A program made the translations under genes and the position numbers. Shown here in pieces: positions 35,401-44,393 of a stretch of DNA of 64,000 nt. Source of the stretch: UBA1189 sp964570685. GTDB lineage: Bacteria > Bacteroidota > Bacteroidia > Bacteroidales > Bacteroidaceae. Under the pieces are notes generated by a model. The model had not been told where the DNA came from. It saw only the letters and a list, made by a program, of their open reading frames with translations, and did no database searches. The stretch spans positions 28,398 to 92,397 of the forward strand of contig CAZMZC010000004.1 in NCBI GenBank assembly GCA_964570685.1, in the 5' to 3' direction. Each line of letters opens with the position of its first letter. Position 1 is the stretch's first letter.

Positions 35401-37705
35401 GAATCCTCACGTTTCTGGTGTATTCGGTGAAGAACTGAAGGCTCAGGTAGCTGCTGCCAATGACTTGGTAGCCCTCAACGCTGCTATGGACTCATTCGTA
35501 GTGGCTATCCCTGCATACTCTACATTGAACGCTATCGTTACAGAGTATGAGAATGCTGAACTGCTTGCTGAGGCTGTGGCTACAGCTAAGGGCGTGCTCA
35601 CCAGCACTACTGCTACTGTAGCTGAGGTTGAGGCTGCTTACGTAGTATTCGAGCAGGCTGTTTATGAGTATCGTTTCGCTGTGGCTACTGTAGACTACGC
35701 TTGCGATATGACAAGCCGCTACATCGTTAATCCTCAGATGGTAGATGGTCTCACTGGTTGGACTTCTGATATGCAGACACAGGGCGCTACCTATACTAAT
35801 GGTGATGTGACTATTGTTCAGTTCATCGAGAAGTGGACAGGTAGTGGTGCTCTTGGTACAGCTTATGCTACACAGGTGGTAAGAGAGTTGCCGAAGGGGC
35901 TCTATCGCATGACTGCCGATGTTATCGCTTGTCGTCAGGATGGTTCTGTAGAAGTGACAGGTGCTTATCTGTTCATGAACAGTGACTCTGTGTCTGTTGC
36001 TACAGGCAATGGTGCTCCCGAGCGTGTAGAGGTTTACTGCAACCTGACTTCTGCTGATACCATTATCCTCGGTTTCACTGCTGTTAACACAACTGCCAAC
36101 TGGGTATGCTTCGACAACGTGAAGTTGGAGTACTGCGGCAAGCAGTCTAACATCGGTTACTTCACCTTGGATAAGGCTCTGGCCGAGGGCGCAAGCGATC
36201 CTATCTATGCTATGTTGGCTGCCGATCCTAAGTTGAACGTGACACTCAACGTGATTACTGATAAGTCTGAAACAGCTGTTGTTGACCTCAGCGGTTACGA
36301 TGCAATCATCGTTCAGGAATCGTTCGGTAGCTCAGATGGTATCTTGACTAAGGGTGCTCTCTCACCCAGCAACGTAAAGGTTCCTTACCTCATCAATAAG
36401 ATCTTCGGTTTCCAGAAGAACCGTATCACTGATGGTACTACAACCGAGACTGAGGGTACACTCAACCTTACTGTTGTGAACGCCGAGAGTCCGCTCTTCA
36501 ACGGTATCGAGGGTACAGACGTGAAGATGTTCCATGCTGGTGCTGATGATAGCGCAGGCAACACCCGTAACAAGACATTCGGTTACTCTACTGGCGTAAC
36601 TCTCTCTGCTGAGGGTACCCTCGTAGCTGCTCCTACCGGTGCTGCCGATGCTGCTCAGGTAGCTATCAACGTAATTCCCGCTGGTGCTACTGTAGGTACA
36701 CACACGCTTGAGGCTCAGATGATCACCATGAACATGAACTATGGTGCTATCACTCGTGAGGCAGGTCGCTACCTGACCGACGCCAACTATACATTGTGGC
36801 GTAACGCTGTTTACACATTGGTAGGCCTTGAAGTTCCTGCTGAGGGTGTTGACATGGCTGTTAACGATGACTGCGATGTTACTGGTGTAGTTCTCGATAC
36901 TGCTGCCGTTACTATCAAGGAGGGTGAGACCTATACATTCACTGCTACTGTAGCTCCTGCAACTTCTGTAGACCAGTCCGTAGTTTGGTCATCAAGCGAT
37001 GAGGCTATTGCTACTGTTGCTAATGGTGTTGTAACAGCCGTTTCATTCGGTCGCGCTACAATCACAGTTACTACTGTTGACGGTGGCTTCAAGGCTACTG
37101 CTACTGTAACCGTGGCTCCTGCCAAGGCTGCTAAGTGGGACTTCCGTGCTTGGGATACAGCTGTATTGGAAGCTATGAAGGCCGACAATGACAATTGGGG
37201 CGGTACTTCTTATCTCCAATATAAGAATGCCGTAGAGGGCGCTTTGATGGTTGGTGAGAACGAACTCGAAGTTACTAAGGGCTTGCTCTTCACAGCTAAG
37301 GCTCGTCAGATTCGTATCTTCTCTTCTGAGGAAGACCTCATGGCTAACTACATCTATCCTGCAGCTGACATTACTATCGTAATTCCGGCTCTGGCTACTG
37401 ATACTATCACTGTTGGCGCTGCTGCTGATGATTACACGCTTAAAGGTGCTACTTTGGTTGACGGCGTTTACGTAGCTGATCAGGATAATGTAACCTTGAA
37501 CTTGGATAAAGGTGCAAATCTCTACTACATTGACCTCGTTGCTGGTCCTGGTGCTGGTATCGCTAACGTGGAGGGTGAAGTTGCTAACCGTGCATACTAC
37601 AACCTCAACGGTGTTGTTGTTGACGCTCCCACACAGGGTATCAACATTGTGAAGACCACCTATAAGGATGGTACTGTAAAGGTTCAGAAGGTTTACGTTA
37701 AGTAA
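32408..37705 (+). CDS. Giant modular secreted protein (1765 aa) with Big_2 domain
   Basis: Signal peptide MKKRFTSLMTLVVMLLCTSSAWA. Approximate modules: beta-sandwich 24-220; beta-trefoil-like 230-355 (GKTYYLYNTKAKAFLNGANS); binding-like domain 370-549 (GLYKVTAQGFYRMGG); second trefoil-like 559-692; helical, Ala-rich FIVAR-like spacer 699-825; sandwich domain 822-981; helical spacer 985-1095; sandwich domain 1100-1245; a Rossmann/ThuA-like domain 1252-1478; Big_2 Ig-like domain 1485-1571 (VVWSSSDEAIATVANGVVTA); and a WDF module 1575-1718 shared with the duplicated proteins further on. The tail (AYYNLNGVVVDAPTQG to the terminal VYVK) resembles Prevotella-type C-terminal signals. No glycosidase or lyase active site was recognised. 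Probably a surface glycan-binding or adhesive protein, but the function is unknown. Confidence 0.75.
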   Translation: MKKRFTSLMTLVVMLLCTSSAWAQSVVSVGTNLDFAEGTPVDNGICTYAKDMETNATTYSQMLEVAGWTIEGENGDARAAGLFAYGSGHWLGGTGYNVPATNSAGAAEGNALGIVAVWGATAQYTQAVTLEAGSYELHVAVYNAVGGTTAPAKSLIGFIADNGTEYLAPAKAYAVDAWTEEVVAFTLTEATAGKLSLGYVAPNSGSGANQHLFVDKVEILSVETPITVESPWVGAAVENGKTYYLYNTKAKAFLNGANSWGTQASLGQDGLPFIAEGADGVFAFNGVVANSETQHYLGNGGFIDSGSAQFTLTEVIDGVYTIGWGTNYYASAEGSTILATVTELSDACYWQFLTAEDIHAAMANATAENPLNVTSLLPCSNFGRNNTDISKWQGSPARGGANENMCAEKFNMNFDVYQTISVPNGLYKVTAQGFYRMGGWQAAADTIEAGCTSTNAVLYANEKSVAFPNIYVDSASVTAGVAVPGHGMVPNSMGDASAAFTAGLYQMETIEVAVLNGQLTIGFKKDVTVADDWSIFDNVQIIYCGSDFTAEAVGSVNPADYPANQLFAIMNVAGKNFLTANSGITIDARDEENANQCFYFVATETANQYHLKTYGGKYVKSAHGNNWTMTAVTETSANTLHEIVAVETGVYTIGMVDAPKEGTIIGTDNLTNGSATYSDKAIANNGKWYIIPVSYDITSALQAIIDDAKTITGDMSKAASEELAAAIAAAEAAIAIELPDTVTGATTRLNAAVAVATASVADYAALSANIAVYDAMYVEGAGGAVEFGAAVAAAKAALAEGTAGAETLTTLAAAYSVYLSTNEISGIVNGTFDAPNQKNGWVDGVGSMTTGNHNKWTNVNDGFVEKWNAAPTALADLDFYQIVEGLPAGTYTFAAYVSACLQSQPDTYEVKGVKLYANGDSVEVHTINIDRDDANRAAGPELIMVKTTIAEGDSLKIGISVKSTDANWIVMDNAKLYTFDPAVVMSFKLDEAKALLEQNPHVSGVFGEELKAQVAAANDLVALNAAMDSFVVAIPAYSTLNAIVTEYENAELLAEAVATAKGVLTSTTATVAEVEAAYVVFEQAVYEYRFAVATVDYACDMTSRYIVNPQMVDGLTGWTSDMQTQGATYTNGDVTIVQFIEKWTGSGALGTAYATQVVRELPKGLYRMTADVIACRQDGSVEVTGAYLFMNSDSVSVATGNGAPERVEVYCNLTSADTIILGFTAVNTTANWVCFDNVKLEYCGKQSNIGYFTLDKALAEGASDPIYAMLAADPKLNVTLNVITDKSETAVVDLSGYDAIIVQESFGSSDGILTKGALSPSNVKVPYLINKIFGFQKNRITDGTTTETEGTLNLTVVNAESPLFNGIEGTDVKMFHAGADDSAGNTRNKTFGYSTGVTLSAEGTLVAAPTGAADAAQVAINVIPAGATVGTHTLEAQMITMNMNYGAITREAGRYLTDANYTLWRNAVYTLVGLEVPAEGVDMAVNDDCDVTGVVLDTAAVTIKEGETYTFTATVAPATSVDQSVVWSSSDEAIATVANGVVTAVSFGRATITVTTVDGGFKATATVTVAPAKAAKWDFRAWDTAVLEAMKADNDNWGGTSYLQYKNAVEGALMVGENELEVTKGLLFTAKARQIRIFSSEEDLMANYIYPAADITIVIPALATDTITVGAAADDYTLKGATLVDGVYVADQDNVTLNLDKGANLYYIDLVAGPGAGIANVEGEVANRAYYNLNGVVVDAPTQGINIVKTTYKDGTVKVQKVYVK

Positions 37706-37730
37706 CTCCCTACTGAATAACTTCTGAGAA

Positions 37731-37774
37731 GCAGGCTTGCCATACGGCAGGCCTGCTTTGCTTTTGTCTTTTTT
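37731..37774 (+). terminator. Terminator of the 1765-aa protein gene
   Basis: GCAGGCTTGCC (37731-37741) pairs with GGCAGGCCTGC (37746-37756), one G-T wobble, followed by TTTGCTTTTGTCTTTTTT. Confidence 0.85.
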
Positions 37775-37836
37775 GCATTGTAATGTTGATATGGCAGAAA
37801 ATAGGATAAAAAATGCGAAAAATGAAAAATAAGTGT

Positions 37837-37844
37837 TACATTTG
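37837..37844 (+). promoter_or_regulatory. -7 box of the GH105/duplicated-gene unit
   Basis: TACATTTG; no clear -33 box. It excludes the open-frame start at 37813. Confidence 0.5.
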
Positions 37845-37863
37845 TAGCCTAATGTATATTGGC

Positions 37864-39045
37864 ATGAAGTATACTATGAGGTTTCGTATGTTTGTAACGA
37901 CGTTGCTCACCGTGCTGTGTGTTAGCAATCTGCCGGCACAGATAGCTACAGGCTCGTATGCCCAACGTTTTGCCGACTCGGAGATGCAGCGTTTCCCCGA
38001 AGCTTGGCAGCTCGACCACGGCAAGCGTCTCTTCTTCGGATATGCCCAAGGCGTAGGATGTTGTGCCATGCTACGTATGTGGAAAGCCACGGGTGATGAC
38101 ACCTATTATAATTATGTATACCAATGGGCCGACTCTATCATCAATGATAAGGGCGAGATTCATCTCTATACTCCCGAAACCTACAACATCGACTTCATCA
38201 ACTCAGGCAAGGTGCTGTTTGATATCTACCGCACTACGGGCGATGCGAAGTACAAGAAGGCGATGGATGTACTCATCAAGCAACTGCGCAATCACCCACG
38301 CACTCATGTGGGCGGTTACTGGCATAAACTCTGCTATCCGCATCAGATGTGGCTCGATGGCATCTATATGGGTTCGCCCTTTATGGCACAATATGGCCAT
38401 GAGTTTGGCAGGCCGGAATGGATTGACGAGGCGGTGAAGCAGATTACACTCTGCCACACCTATACATACGATAAAGCCACTGGTCTCTATCACCATGCTT
38501 GGGATGAGAGCAAGAACCAACGCTGGGCCAATAAGGAGACAGGTACCTCGCCCAACTTCTGGGGCCGCAGTATCGGTTGGTGGTTTATGGCATTAGTAGA
38601 TGTGCTTGACTTTGTGCCCGAGAATCATGAAGGGCGTGAGCGTATCATTGGCTATATCCAAGGGTTGGCTGATGCGCTGCCCAAATATCAGCGCGATGGC
38701 TTGTGGTATCAGGTGATTGATTGCCCTGAGCGTGAAGGAAATTTCCCCGAGGCATCGGTGACTTCGCAATGTATGTATGCCTATGCCAAGGCTGTCAACA
38801 AAGGCTATCTTGACAAGAAATACCGCAAGGTGGCCATGAAAGCTTTCAAGGGACTGAAGAAGCAATTGCTCGTAGAGAACGAAGATGGCACGCTGACGCT
38901 AACACGCTGTTGCCAAGTGGGCGGATTGGGCGGTAACCCCTATCGTGACGGAAGTTTTGAATATTATATAGGAGAGAAAATGCGCGACAATGATGCCAAG
39001 GCTACAGGGCCTTTCATCATGGGGTGCTTGGAGTTAGGATTATAG
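37864..39045 (+). CDS. GH105 unsaturated glycuronyl/rhamnogalacturonyl hydrolase
   Basis: Hydrolyses the unsaturated uronic acid left at the non-reducing end of oligosaccharides by pectin lyases; 393 aa, with a signal peptide ending near LPAQ. The (alpha/alpha)6 barrel family GH105 is recognised by HPRTHVGGYWHK, QMWLDGIYMGSPFMAQYG (with the likely catalytic Asp), FWGRSIGWWFMALVDVL and the C-terminal KATGPFIMGCLEL. The start at 37864 gives a proper signal peptide; 37876 is an alternative. It leads a unit with the two duplicated secreted proteins and fits the pectate lyase further on. Periplasmic location is expected. Confidence 0.9.
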   Translation: MKYTMRFRMFVTTLLTVLCVSNLPAQIATGSYAQRFADSEMQRFPEAWQLDHGKRLFFGYAQGVGCCAMLRMWKATGDDTYYNYVYQWADSIINDKGEIHLYTPETYNIDFINSGKVLFDIYRTTGDAKYKKAMDVLIKQLRNHPRTHVGGYWHKLCYPHQMWLDGIYMGSPFMAQYGHEFGRPEWIDEAVKQITLCHTYTYDKATGLYHHAWDESKNQRWANKETGTSPNFWGRSIGWWFMALVDVLDFVPENHEGRERIIGYIQGLADALPKYQRDGLWYQVIDCPEREGNFPEASVTSQCMYAYAKAVNKGYLDKKYRKVAMKAFKGLKKQLLVENEDGTLTLTRCCQVGGLGGNPYRDGSFEYYIGEKMRDNDAKATGPFIMGCLELGL

Positions 39046-39074
39046 AGAAGTAATAACATTATTAATAAATAGGT

Positions 39075-41666
39075 ATGAAGAAGTTTACATTATTTTTGTC
39101 TATGATTTGCCTGCTTTCTCTCTCTCTGGAAGCTCGCAAGACATGGGATTTCGCAGGTAAAGGATTTAGTGCGGCTACATTGGAACTGTTGGCGGCTGAT
39201 ACAGAGAACTGGACTCCTAACCTGGAAGAAAACAACAATCGTTTCAAGAATGCCGTGCAGATGTCTGGTGAGCTGCAGGTTGCTGGGCAAGTTATCCCTG
39301 AAACCGCAGAACTCTATTTCGGCAAGTTAGGTGCTGGAAAGCTGAATATTGACTTTGGCTATACTCCGGCTCGTGTCATGCTCAATGGTAAAGACCTGAC
39401 CTTTACAATCAAGGGACTTGTTGCTGGCCAGCAGATTGCCATAGAGACGATGACTGCCAATACAAGCAGTGAGCGTGGTATCGTATGTTCGACAAACAAT
39501 GCAACGCGTATCGGAGGTGAAGAGATTTCTTTGGAACCTCAAATCAATATCTTTGTAGTGAATGAAGATGTCACAGACTCTGTGGATGTTACTTTCAAAA
39601 CAGTTAATGGAGGTATTCACATTCGCTCAATTATTGTAGATAATGGTGATGAAGAGGGTGGCAATATGGAATCGCTCAAGATAGCTTACTTGTATCAATC
39701 AACCTATTCATCTTACGCAAGCCTTGAGGATGATGTGCTGTACCAGTGCACCAAGTTGGCCGAGGATAATGCTTTGGCAGTAGACGTAGCTAACTTCACC
39801 GCCGAGGATACCGATACTTTGGATGCTTTGGCAGCCAACTATGACCTTGTTGTCATCTCTGAGGCTATTGACGGTAAGAGTGCTTTCGGTGCCAAGATTG
39901 CCGAATATGTCAATCGTGTTCCTATGCTTAGCTTCAAGTCGTTCTTCTACAACTCTGGCCGCTGGAACTGGGGTACCGGTAAGAACCCTTCAACAGCCAA
40001 GACCGAGGGTGGTGTTCCCTTCCTGACTATCGTGGAAGGTGCTGAGGAACATCCTATCTTTGCAGATGTAGAGATTGGTGATGACAATACAATTCAGATG
40101 TTTGAGGAATATGAAGGTTTGTTGAGCAACATGGTACAGGGCTATGAGGCCAGTGCCGGTAGCCTTATCGAGAACGACAATGTATTGGCTACCGTAACAG
40201 GCTCTGCCGGAACCTTCAATGCTATCCACGAGCATGGCACGAAGAATACCTATATGCTGATACCTTTGTCATCGGATGCCATCTTGGTAGAGGGTACCGA
40301 GAACTTGGGTTGGGAAACTGCTATCCCGATGATCAACAATGCCATCAATTACCTTGCTGCTACTAAGTCAAAGGTTACACCTTGCGTGAAGCCTTCGGCA
40401 TCATATGATTATGATGATATGGTGACAACTGTAACTCTCTCATCGGTTACTCCCGAAGCTAATATCTATTATACATTGGATGGTTCTGTTCCTACCGAGG
40501 CATCTACACTCTATACAGCACCGTTCCAAGTTAGCGAGGTGTGCAAGCTTTCGGCCATTGCCATGCGCCAAGGTTATGACCCCAGTGGCGTGTTTGAAGA
40601 CAGCATAGCTGTAATGCCTAAGTCTGCCGCTCCTGTGATTAGCGTTACTGATGCTGAGGGTGGCAAGTTGGTGACTATCACTGCCGCTGAGGGTGCTGCT
40701 ATCTATTACAACCTGATTAGCGCTACTCCTACTACCGCTTCTAAGGTTTACACCGAGCCGTTTGTAGTATCACGCTCTTGTACTGTATCGGCCATTGCTG
40801 CTGCTGAGGGCAAGCTTGAGTCAAGCGTTGTAGCCGAGTACATTGAAATTGCAGCCTATCCTCTTCGTCAGAAGGAGATTGAATGGGCAAACTTCCAGGA
40901 TGCTCCCGATGTATGGGTATGGGCAAACACCGACTCCACCACGACAAACAATGGTGACATCTTCGCTGCATACGATTATGTAGCCGTTACTGACACCACA
41001 CCTGAAGGACCTACTTATAAGGAGGTTGACTTCAACAATGGTTGGAAGGTTGGTACTTATGGTCAGCGCATCAACTTGCAGAAGACGGGTACTTCTGTGG
41101 AAGTAGGTGCCGACTACGGTCCTCTGTCTCCGGACGATGCCGGTGCTTCAAGCTATGCCATGTCGTTCTTGGTAACCAAGAAGGCCGATGACCCCTGTAC
41201 TGCATTCTTGCAGACTACCAAGACCTACGAAGGTCCGTTTGATATCAATCTTTGGGCTTGCGGTCAGACAGGCAACACCTCGCTCATCGAGGCTCTTGAG
41301 GTTTCTGTATCTGCCGATGGAATGGAGTGGGCAGTAATTGACACCTTCAAATTTGAGAGTACGAAGAAGATGCGCCGCTTCATCGCTCACTACGACAACA
41401 AGGAGGCTGTTTACCTGAAGATAGCTCACGTAGGTGCTCCTGCTACCAGCAACAAGTACAAGGCAATGATCTTCGACGTGAAGCTGATGGCCGAGGGCGT
41501 AGCTGAGGGCATCGAAAACGTTGCTACCACATCGGGCGGGCTCGTATCGGAGAGCTACTACAATCTCTCAGGTATGATGACTAAGGAGCCTGCTAAGGGT
41601 GTTGTTATCGTTAAGAAAGTATATGCCAACGGTACAATGAAGATTGAGAAACGATTGATGAAGTAA
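39075..41666 (+). CDS. Secreted modular protein with CHB_HEX_C repeats, copy 1
   Basis: 863 aa; signal peptide about 1-20. Modules: WDF-type beta module 23-195; Rossmann/ThuA-like domain 199-434 (IAYLYQSTYSSYASLEDDVL, YDLVVISEAIDG); two chitobiase C-terminal-like (CHB_HEX_C) repeats 437-593, each with IYYTLDGS or IYYNLISATPTTA; a discoidin-like sandwich 594-809; and a tail ESYYNLSGMMTKEPAKGVVI ending IEKRLMK that resembles a C-terminal sorting signal. No glycosidase motif was seen. It lies 29 bp after the GH105 gene and 30 bp before a paralogue with nearly identical last 1992 bp. It probably binds or processes pectin fragments at the surface; this is inference from context. Confidence 0.75.
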   Translation: MKKFTLFLSMICLLSLSLEARKTWDFAGKGFSAATLELLAADTENWTPNLEENNNRFKNAVQMSGELQVAGQVIPETAELYFGKLGAGKLNIDFGYTPARVMLNGKDLTFTIKGLVAGQQIAIETMTANTSSERGIVCSTNNATRIGGEEISLEPQINIFVVNEDVTDSVDVTFKTVNGGIHIRSIIVDNGDEEGGNMESLKIAYLYQSTYSSYASLEDDVLYQCTKLAEDNALAVDVANFTAEDTDTLDALAANYDLVVISEAIDGKSAFGAKIAEYVNRVPMLSFKSFFYNSGRWNWGTGKNPSTAKTEGGVPFLTIVEGAEEHPIFADVEIGDDNTIQMFEEYEGLLSNMVQGYEASAGSLIENDNVLATVTGSAGTFNAIHEHGTKNTYMLIPLSSDAILVEGTENLGWETAIPMINNAINYLAATKSKVTPCVKPSASYDYDDMVTTVTLSSVTPEANIYYTLDGSVPTEASTLYTAPFQVSEVCKLSAIAMRQGYDPSGVFEDSIAVMPKSAAPVISVTDAEGGKLVTITAAEGAAIYYNLISATPTTASKVYTEPFVVSRSCTVSAIAAAEGKLESSVVAEYIEIAAYPLRQKEIEWANFQDAPDVWVWANTDSTTTNNGDIFAAYDYVAVTDTTPEGPTYKEVDFNNGWKVGTYGQRINLQKTGTSVEVGADYGPLSPDDAGASSYAMSFLVTKKADDPCTAFLQTTKTYEGPFDINLWACGQTGNTSLIEALEVSVSADGMEWAVIDTFKFESTKKMRRFIAHYDNKEAVYLKIAHVGAPATSNKYKAMIFDVKLMAEGVAEGIENVATTSGGLVSESYYNLSGMMTKEPAKGVVIVKKVYANGTMKIEKRLMK
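39672..41663 (+). repeat. Duplicated segment, copy 1 (1992 bp)
   Basis: Matches 42393-44384 at a constant offset of 2721 bp without gaps. Identity is mosaic: about 39672-39868 and 40664-41606 look essentially identical, while 40385-40615 is clearly diverged. Confidence 0.85.
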
Positions 41667-41696
41667 ACATATATAAGAACTTAAATTTTTCAACGT

Positions 41697-44387
41697 ATGA
41701 AAAAACTTTTACTTTCTGCTCTGCTTGTGGCAAGTGCTATGGGCGTGAGCGCACAGCGTTGGGATTTTACAAACTGGAGTGCTGCTACAGTGGCTAACTT
41801 GAAGGCTGTGAATCCCTCGAACACAGAGTGGTCGGACATTGAGAAGGCGGCAGACTCTGCTCCTACCGACATTTCTAAGGAGAACTGCTTCTGGGAAGTT
41901 AAGGCTCAGGGTAATGCTGATGGCGGCACCTTGATGGCAAATGGTGAGGTAATCAAAGAGACAGAAGGGTTATTGTTCATTCATACCCATGACCGCTCTC
42001 TGGCTATTGCAGTAAACTATCCTGAGACTACTTTAGGAACATATCATGGACCTTCTTACCTTTGGTTAGGTAGTAAGGAGAAGAATTATATCGTAATCCC
42101 TAACGTTGCTCCTGGCACTGAGATTACTATCGGTCTGGAATCGCACAAGCCCGCAGAGGGCCGTGGTATCGACCTTTTCATCGGCCGTGGCAACAATGGC
42201 ACCAAGTTGCTCAATATCGATGGTGTAGCTAACGCTTATCCCACCAGTTATGAGGAGCAGACATGGGTAGTGCCTACCGATGCAACAGACACCCCCAACG
42301 AGGACGGTACATACGATATCACTATCCGTAACTCTAACGGTTGCCACCTTTATTTCATTCAGGCAGGTGATGATAATGGCAATGAGCCTGAGTCGCTCAA
42401 GATAGCTTACTTGTATCAATCAACCTATTCATCTTACGCAAGCCTTGAGGATGATGTGCTGTACCAGTGCACCAAGTTGGCCGAGGATAATGCTTTGGCA
42501 GTAGACGTAGCTAACTTCACCGCCGAGGATACCGATACTTTGGATGCTTTGGCAGCCAACTATGACCTTGTTGTCATCTCTGAGGCTATCGATGGCAAGA
42601 GTGCTTTCGGTGCCAAGATTGCCGAGTATGTTAACCGCGTTCCTATGCTTAGCTTCAAGTCGTTCTTCTACAACTCTGGCCGTTGGAACTGGGGTACAGG
42701 TAAGAACCCCTCAACAGCCAAGAGCGAGGGTGGTGTACCTTTCTTGACCATTGTGGCCGGTGCTGAGGAGCATCCTATCTTTGCAGATGTAGAGATTGGT
42801 GATGACAATACCGTACAGATGTTTGAAGAATATGAAGGCTTGTTGCAGAATATGGTACAGGGCTATGAGGCGAGTGCCGGTAGCCTTATCGAGAACGACA
42901 ATGTATTGGCTACTGTAACAGGCTCTGCCGGAACCTTCAATGCTATCCACGAGCATGGCACGAAGAATACCTATATGCTGATACCTTTGTCATCGGATGC
43001 CATCTTGGTAGAGGGTACCGAGAACTTGGGTTGGGAAACTGCTATCCCGATGATCAACAATGCCATCAACTATCTTGCTGCTACCAAGTCAAAGGTTACA
43101 CCATGTGTGAAGCCTGCTGTAGAGTATGCATACGATGATATGGTAACTACCGTAACTCTGACATCGGCTACTCCCGAGTCTCAAATCTATTACACACTTG
43201 ATGGATCTGTTCCCACAGAGGCTTCTACACTCTATACCGCTCCCTTCCAGGTAACTGCTCCTTGCAAGCTCTCGGCTATCGCCATGCGTCAAGGTTATGA
43301 CCCCAGTTCTGTATTGGAAGACAGCGTAGCTGTAATGCCTAAGTCTGCCGCTCCTGTGATTAGCGTTACTGCTGCTGAGGGTGGCAAGTTGGTGACTATC
43401 ACTGCCGCTGAGGGTGCTGCTATCTATTACAACCTGATTAGCGCTACTCCTACTACCGCTTCTAAGGTTTACACCGAGCCGTTTGTAGTATCACGCTCTT
43501 GTACTGTATCGGCCATTGCTGCTGCTGAGGGCAAGCTTGAGTCAAGCGTTGTAGCCGAGTACATTGAAATTGCAGCCTATCCTCTTCGTCAGAAGGAGAT
43601 TGAATGGGCAAACTTCCAGGATGCTCCCGATGTATGGGTATGGGCAAACACCGACTCCACCACGACAAACAATGGTGACATCTTCGCTGCATACGATTAT
43701 GTAGCCGTTACTGACACCACACCTGAAGGACCTACTTATAAGGAGGTTGACTTCAACAATGGTTGGAAGGTTGGTACTTATGGTCAGCGCATCAACTTGC
43801 AGAAGACGGGTACTTCTGTGGAAGTAGGTGCCGACTACGGTCCTCTGTCTCCGGACGATGCCGGTGCTTCAAGCTATGCCATGTCGTTCTTGGTAACCAA
43901 GAAGGCCGATGACCCCTGTACTGCATTCTTGCAGACTACCAAGACCTACGAAGGTCCGTTTGATATCAATCTTTGGGCTTGCGGTCAGACAGGCAACACC
44001 TCGCTCATCGAGGCTCTTGAGGTTTCTGTATCTGCCGATGGAATGGAGTGGGCAGTAATTGACACCTTCAAATTTGAGAGTACGAAGAAGATGCGCCGCT
44101 TCATCGCTCACTACGACAACAAGGAGGCTGTTTACCTGAAGATAGCTCACGTAGGTGCTCCTGCTACCAGCAACAAGTACAAGGCAATGATCTTCGACGT
44201 GAAGCTGATGGCCGAGGGCGTAGCTGAGGGCATCGAAAACGTTGCTACCACATCGGGCGGGCTCGTATCGGAGAGCTACTACAATCTCTCAGGTATGATG
44301 ACTAAGGAGCCTGCTAAGGGTGTTGTCATCGTGAAGAAGGTATATGCCAACGGTACGATGAAGATTGAGAAACAATTGATAAAGTAA
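41697..44387 (+). CDS. Secreted modular protein with CHB_HEX_C repeats, copy 2
   Basis: 896 aa; signal peptide MKKLLLSALLVASAMGVSA. The N-terminal WDF module (RWDFTNWSAATVANLKAVNP, about 21-230) differs strongly from that of copy 1. From SLKIAYLYQSTYSS onward (about residue 233) the protein is almost the same: Rossmann/ThuA-like domain, two CHB_HEX_C repeats, discoidin-like sandwich and a tail ending IEKQLIK. The differing N-terminal module is likely to set the binding specificity of an otherwise common body. A strong terminator follows, so the gene ends the GH105 unit. No enzyme active site was recognised. Confidence 0.75.
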   Translation: MKKLLLSALLVASAMGVSAQRWDFTNWSAATVANLKAVNPSNTEWSDIEKAADSAPTDISKENCFWEVKAQGNADGGTLMANGEVIKETEGLLFIHTHDRSLAIAVNYPETTLGTYHGPSYLWLGSKEKNYIVIPNVAPGTEITIGLESHKPAEGRGIDLFIGRGNNGTKLLNIDGVANAYPTSYEEQTWVVPTDATDTPNEDGTYDITIRNSNGCHLYFIQAGDDNGNEPESLKIAYLYQSTYSSYASLEDDVLYQCTKLAEDNALAVDVANFTAEDTDTLDALAANYDLVVISEAIDGKSAFGAKIAEYVNRVPMLSFKSFFYNSGRWNWGTGKNPSTAKSEGGVPFLTIVAGAEEHPIFADVEIGDDNTVQMFEEYEGLLQNMVQGYEASAGSLIENDNVLATVTGSAGTFNAIHEHGTKNTYMLIPLSSDAILVEGTENLGWETAIPMINNAINYLAATKSKVTPCVKPAVEYAYDDMVTTVTLTSATPESQIYYTLDGSVPTEASTLYTAPFQVTAPCKLSAIAMRQGYDPSSVLEDSVAVMPKSAAPVISVTAAEGGKLVTITAAEGAAIYYNLISATPTTASKVYTEPFVVSRSCTVSAIAAAEGKLESSVVAEYIEIAAYPLRQKEIEWANFQDAPDVWVWANTDSTTTNNGDIFAAYDYVAVTDTTPEGPTYKEVDFNNGWKVGTYGQRINLQKTGTSVEVGADYGPLSPDDAGASSYAMSFLVTKKADDPCTAFLQTTKTYEGPFDINLWACGQTGNTSLIEALEVSVSADGMEWAVIDTFKFESTKKMRRFIAHYDNKEAVYLKIAHVGAPATSNKYKAMIFDVKLMAEGVAEGIENVATTSGGLVSESYYNLSGMMTKEPAKGVVIVKKVYANGTMKIEKQLIK
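42393..44384 (+). repeat. Duplicated segment, copy 2 (1992 bp)
   Basis: Partner of 39672-41663; see that entry for the pattern of identity. Confidence 0.85.
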
Positions 44388-44393
44388 TATAAT

